A stretch of DNA of 64,000 bases from CAYRVX01 sp964427875 (GCA_964427875.1 CAYRVX010000003.1:1-64000); one strand, 5' to 3'; numbered from the stretch's first letter, positions 44,380 through 53,606 are shown. Program-made: numbers and translations. The notes: a model not told the origin generated them from the letters alone.

Positions 44380-45963
44380 CTATTTCGGCGCGTCCGTCCG
44401 CACGAACTGGAAGTCGTCCAGGTAAGCCGTGCAGTTGTCGGCGTGGAACGCAAGTTGGATGAACGGCCCCCACTTGGGCGTCGCAAACTCGAAAGCGACC
44501 TTCTGCCAGTCGCCGGACGGTCCGGCGGCGTTGCTCCTGAGCTCCGCGAGCTTCTGGCCCGAGTGGGGAGACCACTGGTAGAACCACCCGGAGATATACA
44601 CCTCGGCTTTTCCCGGCGGCTCGAGCTCAGGCACGGGCTTGGGCTTCCTGCCGCGTGCCTTGGCCTTCTCGGCCGCCTTGCGCTGCTGGGATGTCCAATC
44701 GACGACTTTCACCCACGCCTCGACCTTGTATCGAGCATTGGGCTTCAGGGCGATCTGCGGGTCGCCGTGCCCCGAGTGGCCGGAGAAGACGATCGACTTC
44801 CTGCCGCTGCGGGCGAGCTTCTCCGTGACTTGGGCGTTCCATGGCATGCCGCGAAGCCGGGTCGTCAGCGGCAGCGGCTGGGCCTCGAAGTCCTCCCGCG
44901 CGCCGAAACGGATCATCAGCCTCGACTCGCCCGCGTTCAGCAGCTTCATGTTGTCCCAGACGTGTTTCGTCAGCTCGGGGGGCAGGGCCAGCAGGCGGTG
45001 CTTGACGACGTTGTGCTTCAGGCCGTCCGCGCGGGTCTCCGGGTCCGCCGGCCAGCTCATCACGAAATCGAGGTCGGTATGGGCCCCGCAGATCACGAGC
45101 CTCGCGTCGCCGCCCTGGACGATCGTCGTCGTCGGGCTCCAGCCGGTCTCGTCGTTCAGGAAGGACACGAACCCGCCGTCGCGACAGGCCCCGCCCCCGT
45201 GCTTCCTGGTCGCGCCGTGGTTGCAGGCGTAGCCGACGCAGCCCTCGCCGCCGGGCGGCGTGATGGCATGGCGGAAGCACGTGGCCTCGCCGGGCCAGAG
45301 GAGGTACCTTCCGCTCGTGGCCGCACTGACGTACTCGTATCTCTTGGGAGGCGGATCGGTCCAGGTATCGAACGTGGCCTCGACGACGTACCCCAGGACG
45401 GGATCGACGCGGAAGACGATCGTGTTGGCGGCGTCCACGCGGACCGGGCTCTTCGTGCGATGCGCCCATCGGTTGAACTTCGTCGTGCCCTTGTACCGGC
45501 GAACGAGCGTGAGCGTCTCGGCGGCGACCTTCCAGTCATACGTGGCGTCGGTGGCGCCTTCCTTGCCCGGGATGAAGTTGTTCGTCCGAAGCTCCGAGCC
45601 GATCGACGTGTCGATGTGCCAGCGCTCGCTGGGGAACTTGATCTTCTTCGGCGCCCGGCCCGGGCGGAAGTCCTGAACGTACACCGTCCCGGCGTGGAAG
45701 CCCACCGTCGGGATGATCGCGACGATGCAGCCGCCGTCCTTGACGAACCAGAACGGCCAGGCCTGGGGACCGTCCATGAACTCGAACGGGACCTCGTCTT
45801 TGCTCACGGACCAGTCCGGCTTGTGGTCCTTGAACCGCTCGGGCGGCCGGAGCCCGGCCACCAGCTCGTCCACCTCGTCGGCGGCGCAGGCCCCGGCCGC
45901 CAGGAGCATCGTCAACGTCGCCGGGAGAAGCCGCAGGTGCGACACGTCTCTCCTGGAATCCAT
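44380..45963 (-). CDS. Secreted protein of unknown fold with C-terminal galactose-binding-like domain
   Basis: 527 aa from ATG 45963, with AGGGAAGACGG before it. Signal peptide RLLPATLTMLLAAGACAA. The body begins DEVDELVAGLRPPERFKDHK and is rich in beta strands and tryptophan (GPQAWPFWFVKDGGCIVAII, NRWAHRTKSPVRVDAANTIV); the LWPGEATCFRHAITPPGGEG region contains a cluster of histidine and cysteine. The last 150 residues, from the RKSIVFSGHSGHGDPQIAL segment through FAFATPKW-like strands to DNCTAYLDDFQFV, resemble a galactose-binding-like carbohydrate module (CBM4/22-like jelly roll). It is in the same leftward run as the ABC genes. Enzymatic role uncertain. Confidence 0.7.
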   Translation of the reverse strand: MDSRRDVSHLRLLPATLTMLLAAGACAADEVDELVAGLRPPERFKDHKPDWSVSKDEVPFEFMDGPQAWPFWFVKDGGCIVAIIPTVGFHAGTVYVQDFRPGRAPKKIKFPSERWHIDTSIGSELRTNNFIPGKEGATDATYDWKVAAETLTLVRRYKGTTKFNRWAHRTKSPVRVDAANTIVFRVDPVLGYVVEATFDTWTDPPPKRYEYVSAATSGRYLLWPGEATCFRHAITPPGGEGCVGYACNHGATRKHGGGACRDGGFVSFLNDETGWSPTTTIVQGGDARLVICGAHTDLDFVMSWPADPETRADGLKHNVVKHRLLALPPELTKHVWDNMKLLNAGESRLMIRFGAREDFEAQPLPLTTRLRGMPWNAQVTEKLARSGRKSIVFSGHSGHGDPQIALKPNARYKVEAWVKVVDWTSQQRKAAEKAKARGRKPKPVPELEPPGKAEVYISGWFYQWSPHSGQKLAELRSNAAGPSGDWQKVAFEFATPKWGPFIQLAFHADNCTAYLDDFQFVRTDAPK

Positions 45964-46069
45964 CGTCCGTCTTCCCTGTGATGGGTCTCCGGTTGCTCTC
46001 ACAGCGCCGCCCACGGCTTAATCACCGTCGAAGCCCGGCGGTTGCGACCGCTGGGCCCCTGGCTCCGCG

Positions 46070-46891
46070 TCATCCCTTAACCGCGCCCGCCGTCAGGCCG
46101 CTCAGGAACTCCTTCTGGAGGATCAGAAACAGGACCGCCACCGGCAGGATGCTCAGCAGCGTGCCGGCCATCAGCACGCCGTAGTCCTGCCTCTGGAGCC
46201 CCACCAACTGGTTCAGCGCGATCGGCAGCGTGAAGTGCAGCTTCGAGTGAAGGATGATCTGCGGCCAGAGGAAGCTGTTCCACGTTCCCATGAAGGCGAT
46301 CAGGCAGAACGCGCCGATCATGGGGCGGGAGATGGGAGCCGCGATCCGCCAGTACAGGCCGAACTCGCTGCACCCGTCGATGCGCCCGGCCTGGAGGAGC
46401 TCGTCGGGCAACTGCATCATCGACTGGCGGAACAGGAACATGCCGAAGACGCTGACCGCCCCGGGCACGATCAGCCCGAGGTACGTGTCCGCCAGCTTCA
46501 TCCGGCAGATCAGCTCGTACAGCGGCGCGAGCATGACCTGCGCGGGGATCATCATGGTGGCCAGCATGACGATCATGATGAGCTTCTTCCCGCGGAACTC
46601 GTACTTAGCCAGGGCGAAGCCGCCCAGCGACGAGAAGAACAACTGCACCATGACCGTCGTGCCGGAGACGAACAGGCTGTTCATCATCAGGCGCAGGAAG
46701 GGCATCTGCCGGAACAGCTCGCGGAAGTTGACCAGCGAGAACCGCCGGATCGGCGGGAAGAAGACGTACCTGAAGAAGTCCTCGCCGCCCTTGATGCTGC
46801 ACGCCACGAGCCAGACCAGCGGCACGAGGGTGAGGAACCCCACGAACGTCAGGGCCGCGTAGAGCAGAAGTCTCAGCACCGCCTTTCCCAT
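46070..46891 (-). CDS. ABC sugar transporter permease, MalG type
   Basis: 273 aa with six membrane helices (LLLYAALTFVGFLTLVPLVWL, LIMIVMLATMMIPAQVMLAP and others). The cytoplasmic EAA loop reads LPDELLQAGRIDGCSEFGLYW, the ATPase contact site of CUT1 permeases. The end LLSILPVAVLFLILQKEFLSG is typical of MalG/UgpE-like proteins. It starts 3 bp after the MalF-type gene. The ATPase subunit is not encoded here; CUT1 importers often share one encoded elsewhere. Substrate: probably an oligosaccharide released by the lyase downstream. Confidence 0.92.
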   Translation of the reverse strand: MGKAVLRLLLYAALTFVGFLTLVPLVWLVACSIKGGEDFFRYVFFPPIRRFSLVNFRELFRQMPFLRLMMNSLFVSGTTVMVQLFFSSLGGFALAKYEFRGKKLIMIVMLATMMIPAQVMLAPLYELICRMKLADTYLGLIVPGAVSVFGMFLFRQSMMQLPDELLQAGRIDGCSEFGLYWRIAAPISRPMIGAFCLIAFMGTWNSFLWPQIILHSKLHFTLPIALNQLVGLQRQDYGVLMAGTLLSILPVAVLFLILQKEFLSGLTAGAVKG

Positions 46892-46894
46892 CCC

Positions 46895-47803
46895 TCAGGG
46901 CTCCCTCTTCCACGTGCCGCTGAAGTACATCTGAATGATGGCGAGGGTCATCACGATGGCCACGAGCGTCCAGCCGATCGTCGAGGCATACCCCAGGTCG
47001 CCGGTGATGAAGCCGTTCTCGTACAGGTACATCACGATGGTCAGTCCCGCGGCGTCCGGGCCCCGGCTGTTGCTGAGCATCAGGTACGGCAGCTCGAAGA
47101 GCTGGAAGGACCCGATGGTGCTCAGGACCACCACGAACACGGCGACCGGCTTGATTCCCGGCAGCGTGACGTGCCGGAACTTCTGCCACGCGTTGGCCCC
47201 GTCGACGGTGGCCGCCTCGTAGAGCGTCCGGTCGATCCCCTGAAGGGCGGCCAGGAAGTAGATCATGTTGAACCCCACGTACATCCAGAGGGCCGTCAGC
47301 ACGAGGCAGGGCATGATGAGGCGGGAGTTGTTGAGCCACTCGGTGTCCAGCGGGAAGCCGAACGCCCAGTTCAGGCCGATGTTCAGCAGGCCGAATCGCG
47401 ACGCGAAGATCAGGCTGAACAGCACGCCCACGAACACCATCCCCACGAGTCGCGGCGAGAAGAAGCACAACCGGTACACGTTCCGCCCCCGCAGCCGCTT
47501 GCGATTCAGCAGCAGCGCCAGGCCGAGGCTCAGCGGCAGTTGGAGAAACACCGAGAACAACGCGAAGATGAGTGTGTTCCGGAACGCCTTCCAGAAGTCC
47601 GGGTCGGTCAGCAGGAACCGGAAGTTGTCGAACCAGACGAAGACCTGCGACCTTGGCCCGGAGGTGATGAAGAACGACAGGACCACGCTCTTGATCAGCG
47701 GGTAGAGCCCGAACGTGCAGAACAGCACGATGAAGGGCGCCACGAACATGTACGGCGCCCATCGCTGCTGCAACGGAAAGGTCCCTGCGCTTCGCCGGTT
47801 CAA
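46895..47803 (-). CDS. ABC sugar transporter permease, MalF type, TTG start
   Basis: 302 aa. No ATG or GTG fits before the first helix, and TTG at 47803 overlaps the TGA of the binding-protein gene with GAGGAAC about seven bases upstream, so translation is coupled. Helices: APYMFVAPFIVLFCTFGLYP, LIFALFSVFLQLPLSLGLAL, LVLTALWMYVGFNMIYFLAA; the EAA loop is DRTLYEAATVDGANAWQKF. Standard CUT1 (UgpA/MalF) arrangement: binding protein, MalF type, MalG type. Confidence 0.92.
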   Translation of the reverse strand: MNRRSAGTFPLQQRWAPYMFVAPFIVLFCTFGLYPLIKSVVLSFFITSGPRSQVFVWFDNFRFLLTDPDFWKAFRNTLIFALFSVFLQLPLSLGLALLLNRKRLRGRNVYRLCFFSPRLVGMVFVGVLFSLIFASRFGLLNIGLNWAFGFPLDTEWLNNSRLIMPCLVLTALWMYVGFNMIYFLAALQGIDRTLYEAATVDGANAWQKFRHVTLPGIKPVAVFVVVLSTIGSFQLFELPYLMLSNSRGPDAAGLTIVMYLYENGFITGDLGYASTIGWTLVAIVMTLAIIQMYFSGTWKREP

Positions 47804-49230
47804 AACGGGTTCCTCTTCATCTGCTTGCGGATCTCGACGGCGGCCCGCTCGAGGCGCTCTCGCACGAGCCTCTTGAGGTCTCCGGGATCGCCGGGGTCGT
47901 AGGCGGCCACGCAACTGGCCACCACCTCGGCCATCTTGCTCTTGGCGAGTTGGATGAACGGGCTGGTGAACTGCGGGGGCGTCTGTTCGGCCAGCTTGAT
48001 GTACTCCGTGCCGAGCTGCTGGTTGCACCAGTAGGGGCGTTTCTCGTGGAAGGCCGGGTGGCTCCAGGAGTCCTTGAACGGCGGGAGGATATTCAGCTCG
48101 CCGAACCGGTCGCCGAGGTCGTCGGGGTCCATGTACATGTGCCGGGCGAGCTTCCAGGCGAGCTCGCGGTCCCGGCACTTGCGCGTCATCCCGAGCATGG
48201 TCCCGCCCCAGGTGCTCGTTCGCCGCCCGCCCTTGCGGACGGCCGGCAGCGGCATCAGCTTCATCTTGCCGGCCAGTTGGGGCATGTCGTTCTGGAAGCT
48301 CCAGCTCTTCCAGTCGGGGCAGAAGCTGCACAGCGTGTAGCCGTCCTGGGTGGCCTTGGCGAAGGCCTGCCCGAACATGCCGGGGTCGGCCGCGATGCGG
48401 CCCGGGCCCTTGACCAGCGGGACGTACCACGTGAGCAGCTCGACGGCCTTGTCGTTGTCCATGATCAGGCGGCCGTCGGCGTCGAAGTAGCCGGCCGGGG
48501 CGTTCGGCTCGGCCCGCTGGAAGAGCAGGATCTCCACGGCCCAGTTGCTGCCCTTGGCCAGGTTGATCATGTAGCGGTCTTTGTGATTGGTGATCCGCCG
48601 CCCCACGCGGATGAAGTCGCCCCACGTCTGAAGCTCATTCGGGTCGATGCCGAGCTGCTCGAACAGGTCCGCCCGATACGCCAGCATCACCGGGTGCACG
48701 TCGTGCGGCAGGCCGTAGATCTTCCCGCGATGCGTATAGGGGCTCAGCCGCGTCTTGACGATCCGGTCCATCAACGGGCGCTTCTGTGGATCGGCCGGGT
48801 CCGGGCGAGTGAGGAACTCGGTGATGTCGGTGAACAGGATGTCGTCGGCCGGGCCGCGGAAGAAACTGCCGGCCCGGGAGATCTCCACCTCCACCGTATC
48901 CGGCAGGTCCAGGTCGGCCCAGTAGGCCGCGCGGAGCCGCCGCGTGACGGCGTCGCCGTGGACGTTCTGAAGGTCCAGCGTCACGTTGTGCTTCCTCTCG
49001 AAGGCCGGGCGGGCCTTCTCGTAGGCCACGTAGTGCTGGCGCGCGAAGGTCCACATGCTCAGGTCCGTGTGGGCCGCCTCAGGGGGATCGATCACCGTGA
49101 CCGTCAGCAGGAACAGGCCGGAGAGGACCGTCAGGACCAGGATGATGAAAGGCGCCAGGCCGAACGGGAAGATGTCCTTCACCGTCTCCCACGACGAAGG
49201 GCCCTTGTGTGTTGATGACCGCGATTCCAT
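47800..49230 (-). CDS. Membrane-anchored ABC sugar-binding protein
   Basis: 476 aa from ATG 49230. The N-terminus has cytoplasmic residues, then one long helix (PFGLAPFIILVLTVLSGLFL) with no lipobox, so the protein is tethered by a membrane segment rather than a lipid. Mature part: extracellular solute-binding protein family 1, with FTDITEFLTRP, KIYGLPHDVHPVMLAYRADL and WGGTMLGMTRKCRDRELAWK; it binds sugar in the cleft. It is the first gene of the six-gene leftward locus. The anchor is unusual for CUT1 systems, though known in planctomycetes and some Gram-positives. Confidence 0.88.
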   Translation of the reverse strand: MESRSSTHKGPSSWETVKDIFPFGLAPFIILVLTVLSGLFLLTVTVIDPPEAAHTDLSMWTFARQHYVAYEKARPAFERKHNVTLDLQNVHGDAVTRRLRAAYWADLDLPDTVEVEISRAGSFFRGPADDILFTDITEFLTRPDPADPQKRPLMDRIVKTRLSPYTHRGKIYGLPHDVHPVMLAYRADLFEQLGIDPNELQTWGDFIRVGRRITNHKDRYMINLAKGSNWAVEILLFQRAEPNAPAGYFDADGRLIMDNDKAVELLTWYVPLVKGPGRIAADPGMFGQAFAKATQDGYTLCSFCPDWKSWSFQNDMPQLAGKMKLMPLPAVRKGGRRTSTWGGTMLGMTRKCRDRELAWKLARHMYMDPDDLGDRFGELNILPPFKDSWSHPAFHEKRPYWCNQQLGTEYIKLAEQTPPQFTSPFIQLAKSKMAEVVASCVAAYDPGDPGDLKRLVRERLERAAVEIRKQMKRNPF

Positions 49231-49300
49231 CCTTATTCCGTCCGACCGGCCCGAAGGCCGGAGCCATACTATGGTTCCCGCGGCGGCCTTTCGCAAGGCG

Positions 49301-49975
49301 TCACCGGGGTTGGGGCGCCGGCCGTGTCGGCGCCGGCGGCAGCGAGAGCTTCTGGCTGTAGTAGTACGGCAGGTCTTCGCTCCTCGCGTCCTTCCACAGT
49401 CCGCGACGGGCGGCCAGCGCCTCGGCCTGGAGGCGGAGGAACTCTTCCTTGTGCGGATGATCGTACCGCGGGTCGGCATAGCCGTACCCGAGTCGAATCA
49501 GCTCGCGGTTCAGCATTCGTCCGTCGGGCAGGATCACGTAGGCGAGCAGCCGCCCGTGCTTCCCCCGCGTCTTGCCGGCCAGCAGCTCCAGCTTCACGAC
49601 CTTGCCGTCGCAGGCGGAGCGTGAGAACCCGTCGGCCTCCGGGCCGAAGTGCTGGACGCCCCTGTGCGGGTGCTTCGTCTCCGGCGTATCGACGCCCCAG
49701 AATCGAACGCGCGTGTAGCTGCGTCCCTCGTGGGGCGCGTCCACGTCTATCGTATCGCCGTCCACGACCCTCACGACGCGGAAGCTCTGACCGTGGTACC
49801 GCTCGTAATCGCTCCGAGGCACCTGCGGCCGGATGCCGAACAGCCCCAGCCGATCCGCGACGATCACCGCGCCGACAACGAGCAGCGCGATCGTCAGCCA
49901 CCGCGCCCGCTGGGCCGCATACCTCAGCCGCCGCTGACGGTCGGTGAGCTTCTCGCTGGACCTTCTTCGAGGCAT
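49301..49975 (-). CDS. Thermonuclease (staphylococcal nuclease family), membrane-anchored
   Basis: 224 aa. One helix at about 25-41 (RWLTIALLVVGAVIVADRL) anchors or exports it. SNase core: VVRVVDGDTIDVDAPHEGRS (Asp72), VRFWGVDTPETKHP with Arg91, Asp96 and Glu99, and TRGKHGRLLAYV with Arg142. These match the calcium ligands (Asp21, Asp40), Arg35, Glu43 and Arg87 of the staphylococcal enzyme, so activity is expected. GFLW-type C-terminal helices follow (LRLQAEALAARRGLWKDA). Likely exported and used to degrade extracellular or periplasmic nucleic acid. It is a separate unit 70 bp beyond the ABC locus. Confidence 0.9.
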   Translation of the reverse strand: MPRRRSSEKLTDRQRRLRYAAQRARWLTIALLVVGAVIVADRLGLFGIRPQVPRSDYERYHGQSFRVVRVVDGDTIDVDAPHEGRSYTRVRFWGVDTPETKHPHRGVQHFGPEADGFSRSACDGKVVKLELLAGKTRGKHGRLLAYVILPDGRMLNRELIRLGYGYADPRYDHPHKEEFLRLQAEALAARRGLWKDARSEDLPYYYSQKLSLPPAPTRPAPQPR

Positions 49976-50015
49976 ACCACCCGCAAGTGATTCACTTGAG
50001 TGTCTCTACATTCGA

Positions 50016-50702
50016 GGGCTGGGCACTTCAGTGCCCGGCTCTCACGTCTCCCGACGCCTCTGATACCTCTTGTACGGAACACCCTCCAGAAACGCCCGCA
50101 ACTCCAGCGCCCGCCGCACACCCCGCTCCAACTCCACGTTGACGTGCGTATGCGGGTACTCGCGCCAATCCGCGAGAATCCCATGGCGAGCGCTCTGCGT
50201 CAACGTATACCGGTACGCCAATCGACACTGTTTCTCGTCGCGGATGCACCCGTCGAAGTAGTCCTGGTGACCCGGGCCCGACCAGAAGGGCACCCTCCTT
50301 GCTGCCAGGAGATCGTTGACCAGCTTTGCGACCGAACCGTGGATCTTCCGCATCATCTCGCCGAGCCGGCCGCCGAGCTTGCAGTACCCCAGCACGTGAT
50401 AGTGATTGTCCATCAGCGACGTCACCCAGGGCGTGAAGAGGTGCTCGCGGGCGTAGTGATCGAACCGGTCCCAGAAGACCCGCTTTGCCTGTTCGGAAGC
50501 GAAGGCGCCGAAGCGGTCGGTGCAACGGGCGGTGATGAAGTAGACCTGGTTGTCGCGGTACCATTGTCGGAACCGCAGCTTGCCCCGATAGACGGGGCCC
50601 TTGGAGGGCGAGCTCTTGCGCGTCCAGGAGGACATGAGGTGTTCCCTGTGGGCGTTCCAAGGGTATAGGAACCCAAGAACCGTGCACTGAAGTGCCCAGC
50701 CC
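50016..50702 (-). mobile_element. RAYT element with 19-bp terminal inverted REP-like repeats
   Basis: GGGCTGGGCACTTCAGTGC at 50016-50034 and its exact reverse complement at 50684-50702 enclose the transposase gene. Each end also holds a small hairpin (GGGCAC-TTCA-GTGCCC at the left). A separate 15-bp palindrome CAAGTGATTCACTTG lies just outside (49984-49998). Confidence 0.85.
50042..50635 (-). CDS. REP-associated tyrosine transposase (Y1 HUH type)
   Basis: 197 aa. Y1-transposase features: FITARCTDRFGAF near residue 34, the HUH-type metal site MDNHYHVLGY (His78, His80), KLGGRLGEMMRKIHG and the helix carrying the catalytic tyrosine in LAYRYTLTQSARHGI (Tyr141 or Tyr143). In this family the usual NHVHLL appears here as NHYHVL. 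The gene is intact and flanked by perfect inverted repeats, hallmarks of RAYT/REP systems that move palindromes rather than the gene itself. GC content and codon use look like the host. Confidence 0.9.
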   Translation of the reverse strand: MSSWTRKSSPSKGPVYRGKLRFRQWYRDNQVYFITARCTDRFGAFASEQAKRVFWDRFDHYAREHLFTPWVTSLMDNHYHVLGYCKLGGRLGEMMRKIHGSVAKLVNDLLAARRVPFWSGPGHQDYFDGCIRDEKQCRLAYRYTLTQSARHGILADWREYPHTHVNVELERGVRRALELRAFLEGVPYKRYQRRRET

Positions 50703-50711
50703 TTGGGGCGC

Positions 50712-51950
50712 TCAACGTTTCTTCGCCTTCCTTTGAGTCTTCGTGCCCAGATCGAAGGCGTCGTGGACGATTCTCAGGGCCCTCCTGCCCTCGTTGCGGT
50801 CGATGATACAGGAGATCTTGATCTCGCTGGTCGTGATGTTCTGGATGTTGATCTTCGCCTTTGCCAGGGCCGCGAACATCCGCTCCGCCACGGCGGTGTG
50901 AATTCGCATGCCCATGCCCACGACGGAGACCTTCGCGAGATGGTCCTCGAACGTCGCGTGACACTCGAGCGTCTTGCAGAGCCCGGCGATCACCTCCCTT
51001 GCCTCGGGCAGGTCGGGCAGGTCCACCGTGAAGGCCACCGTCGCGCTCCTGTCTCGGCCGATCGTCTGGATGATGTCGTCCACGACGATGCTGCGCGTGG
51101 CGATGGTGTGGAAGATGGTAGCCGCGACGCCCGGCCGGTCGGGAACGCCTCGCAGGGTCACCCTCGCGAGCTTGTCCTTCAGCGCCACGCCGCTGACCAC
51201 GATTCGCTCCATGGATTCCGTTTCCGCCACGATCATCGTTCCTTTTCTGTTGTTCAGGCTGCTTCGCACGTGGATGGGCACGTCGTACCTCTTGGCGAAC
51301 TCGATGGCCCGGTTGTGCAGGACGCTCGCGCCGAGGCTGGCCAGCTCGAGCATCTCGTCGTAGCTGATCCGGGCGATCTTGCGGGCGTTGGGGACGATCC
51401 GCGGGTCGGCCGTGAAAATCCCGTCCACGTCCGTGTAGTTCTCGCAGACCTCGGCATCAAGCGCCGCGGCAATGGCCACCAGCGTCACGTTGCTGCCCCC
51501 CCTCCCGAGCGTCGTGACGTGACCGGCCTCCGTGATGCCCTGAAAGCCCGCGACAATCACGATCCGCCCGGCGCCCAGCGACTGGCGAAGGCGACGAACG
51601 TCGATGGACTTGATCTTGGCCTTCGTGTGCACGTCGTCGGTGATGATCCCGATCTGCCCGGCCGTGAAACTGATCGCCGGGGCGCCCATCTCCTCCAGGG
51701 CCATCGCCATCAGCGAGATGGTCACCTGCTCCCCGGTGGCCAGCAGTTGGTCCATCTCCCGCTTGGGCGGGTTGTCGGTGATCTGGCCGGCCAGGTCCAC
51801 CAGGCGGTCCGTCGTATCTGCCATGGCCGACACGACCATGGCGACCTGGTATCCGGCCTTCCGGGTGCGAATGGCGCGCCGCGCCGCGGAGCGGATCTTG
51901 TCCGCGCCGGCGACGCTCGTGCCGCCGAATTTCATCACCACGATGCCCAC
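50712..51950 (-). CDS. lysC: Aspartate kinase
   Basis: 412 aa from GTG 51950 (VGIVVMKFGGTSVAGADKI), with GGAG about 12 bases upstream; a longer ATG frame exists but adds a non-family leader. KFGGTSV is the kinase signature, with VAGFQGITEAGHVTTLGRGGS (shortened here: FQGITEAGHVTTLGRGG) and AEVCENYTDVDGIFTADPRI in the catalytic part. Two ACT domains follow, about 265-410 (VTLRGVPDRPGVAATIFHTI; VSVVGMGMRIHTAVAERMFA), the usual allosteric sites for lysine or threonine. First step of lysine, threonine and methionine synthesis: phosphorylation of aspartate. It stands alone, divergent from the 507-aa gene. Confidence 0.97.
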   Translation of the reverse strand: MGIVVMKFGGTSVAGADKIRSAARRAIRTRKAGYQVAMVVSAMADTTDRLVDLAGQITDNPPKREMDQLLATGEQVTISLMAMALEEMGAPAISFTAGQIGIITDDVHTKAKIKSIDVRRLRQSLGAGRIVIVAGFQGITEAGHVTTLGRGGSNVTLVAIAAALDAEVCENYTDVDGIFTADPRIVPNARKIARISYDEMLELASLGASVLHNRAIEFAKRYDVPIHVRSSLNNRKGTMIVAETESMERIVVSGVALKDKLARVTLRGVPDRPGVAATIFHTIATRSIVVDDIIQTIGRDRSATVAFTVDLPDLPEAREVIAGLCKTLECHATFEDHLAKVSVVGMGMRIHTAVAERMFAALAKAKINIQNITTSEIKISCIIDRNEGRRALRIVHDAFDLGTKTQRKAKKR

Positions 51951-52082
51951 GTTCGATTCGTGCTCCGTCCGGAATCCCGTGCGCAATAAGGGGCGCTTCT
52001 TGCCCGGCGAGCCCAGGCAATGTAGCTTATTCACGCGGGATTTCCACCACTATTTGCCGCACCGGGGCGGGAGAGGACCGAC

Positions 52083-53606
52083 ATGCGCGACCGAGACCGC
52101 AGGCCCAGCCGGCCCGGTCCCAGCCGAAGACGCCGGGCATGCTGGATTGCGCTCGCCCTGGTGATCGCGGCCGCCGCGCTGGTGGGCCTGTTCGCCTATC
52201 GCCTGTCCTGCGACGAGGCGAGCCTCTCGGCCGTGGTTGCGGACATCCGGCGCCGCGGGGAGCCGATCGAATGGCGCGAGTTCCAGCCCGAGCCCGTTTC
52301 GCCAGAACAGAACGCCGCCGAGCTGCACATTCAGGCGGTGCGTCGGGTCCAAGGAGGGTTCAGGACGGGCTCCTCCGAGGCGACCGACCCCGACCCGAAC
52401 GCCGAACGGCGCACCGACCTGTTGATGCTGCTGGAGGGGGACGTGGTCGTCCACCCCGGCCTTCGGGCGCAGCGGTCAAGAGACGTCCGCGACATCCTGG
52501 CGCTCTCGGGCGATGTGCTGTCGCTCTGCCGGCGGGCGCGCGAGCGGAAGGGCACCGACTGGGGCCTGACTTACCAAGGCCCGGCCGTGAGCTGCGTGCT
52601 GCCTTCGCTGAGGAACCTGCTGGTCCTGTCGCGGCTGCTTTGCCTGGCGGCCCTGAGGGCGCAGGAGGAAGGCCGCCCGGCCGAAGCCGCCGAGCATCTT
52701 CGCGACGCGCTGGCCCTGGCCGGATCCGTCGAGGCCATGCCCACGCTGGTGAGCTTCATGACGGCCGAGGGGATGCGGGAGACCGTCTGCACGGTCGTCG
52801 AGCAAGGGGTCCCGGACCCCTCGGCACGCCCGCGTGACGCTGAGGCGAGACAGGCCCTCCGCCGGCTCATCGACGACCTGCTCGGGCCCGATCGGTTCCC
52901 GCGTGCCATGATGGGTGAGCGGAGCCTGCTCTACGATACGGCCGAGCGGGTGCGGTCCGGCCAGATCCCGCTGAGCACGCTGACGACCTGGCCGGGCAGC
53001 GGGGCGCTGGCGGCCATCCGCAACTTCCGCCTCGGCATGGTCGCACCGTCCTTCTACGTCTCCGACGAGATCGAGCTTCTCGAGGCGATGGGTCGGCACG
53101 TCGAGGCGTCAAAGGCCCGGACGTATCCGGCCGCTCTGGCCGCGCTGCGGAAGCGCCCGGCGACGTCGGACCCGGGCGAGCGCGGCCCGCTGGCGAGGGC
53201 GCTCTGGCCGAGCTTCCGCCGCATCCACAAGATCCGCTATCGGGTCGTGGCGAGGCAGCGCCTGGCCGCCACGGCGCTGGCGATGCGGCTGTATGAGCCG
53301 GACCACGGCGCCCGGCCGCCAGCCAGGCTCCAGGAGCTGGCGCCGCAGTACCTGCCGGCCGTGCCTGACGATCCGTTCGCTCCAGACGGCCGGGCCGTCC
53401 GCTACCTGCCGGATGCGGATCGCCCGCTTCTCTACAGCGTCTTCAAGAACGGCACGGACGACGGCGGCGAGTTCACCGTCGGCTCGCGAGGCTACGTGAG
53501 CCTCACCGACTCCCTGGACCTGGTCTTCTTCCTCAAGGCCGGCCGCCCCGTGCCGCGAGTCGAAGATGCCTTCCCCTCTTCCCGCCCGCGCGCTACCGCA
53601 CCGTGA
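52083..53606 (+). CDS. Single-pass membrane protein of unknown function
   Basis: 507 aa; GGGAGAGGACCGAC precedes the ATG. A basic N-terminus (RRPSRPGPSRRRRACW) and one helix (IALALVIAAAALVGLFAYRL) put the remaining 465 residues outside the cytoplasm. The rest is helical with Ala/Leu-rich repeats (LLVLSRLLCLAALRAQEEGR, AEAAEHLRDALALAGSVEAM) and a C-terminal beta part PAVPDDPFAPDGRAVRYLPD ending in a small hairpin region. This plan, including the APDGRxxRY motif near the C-terminus, is common in planctomycetes and has no assigned function. It overlaps the convergent apgM-like gene by 14 bp at the stops. Confidence 0.75.
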   Translation: MRDRDRRPSRPGPSRRRRACWIALALVIAAAALVGLFAYRLSCDEASLSAVVADIRRRGEPIEWREFQPEPVSPEQNAAELHIQAVRRVQGGFRTGSSEATDPDPNAERRTDLLMLLEGDVVVHPGLRAQRSRDVRDILALSGDVLSLCRRARERKGTDWGLTYQGPAVSCVLPSLRNLLVLSRLLCLAALRAQEEGRPAEAAEHLRDALALAGSVEAMPTLVSFMTAEGMRETVCTVVEQGVPDPSARPRDAEARQALRRLIDDLLGPDRFPRAMMGERSLLYDTAERVRSGQIPLSTLTTWPGSGALAAIRNFRLGMVAPSFYVSDEIELLEAMGRHVEASKARTYPAALAALRKRPATSDPGERGPLARALWPSFRRIHKIRYRVVARQRLAATALAMRLYEPDHGARPPARLQELAPQYLPAVPDDPFAPDGRAVRYLPDADRPLLYSVFKNGTDDGGEFTVGSRGYVSLTDSLDLVFFLKAGRPVPRVEDAFPSSRPRATAP

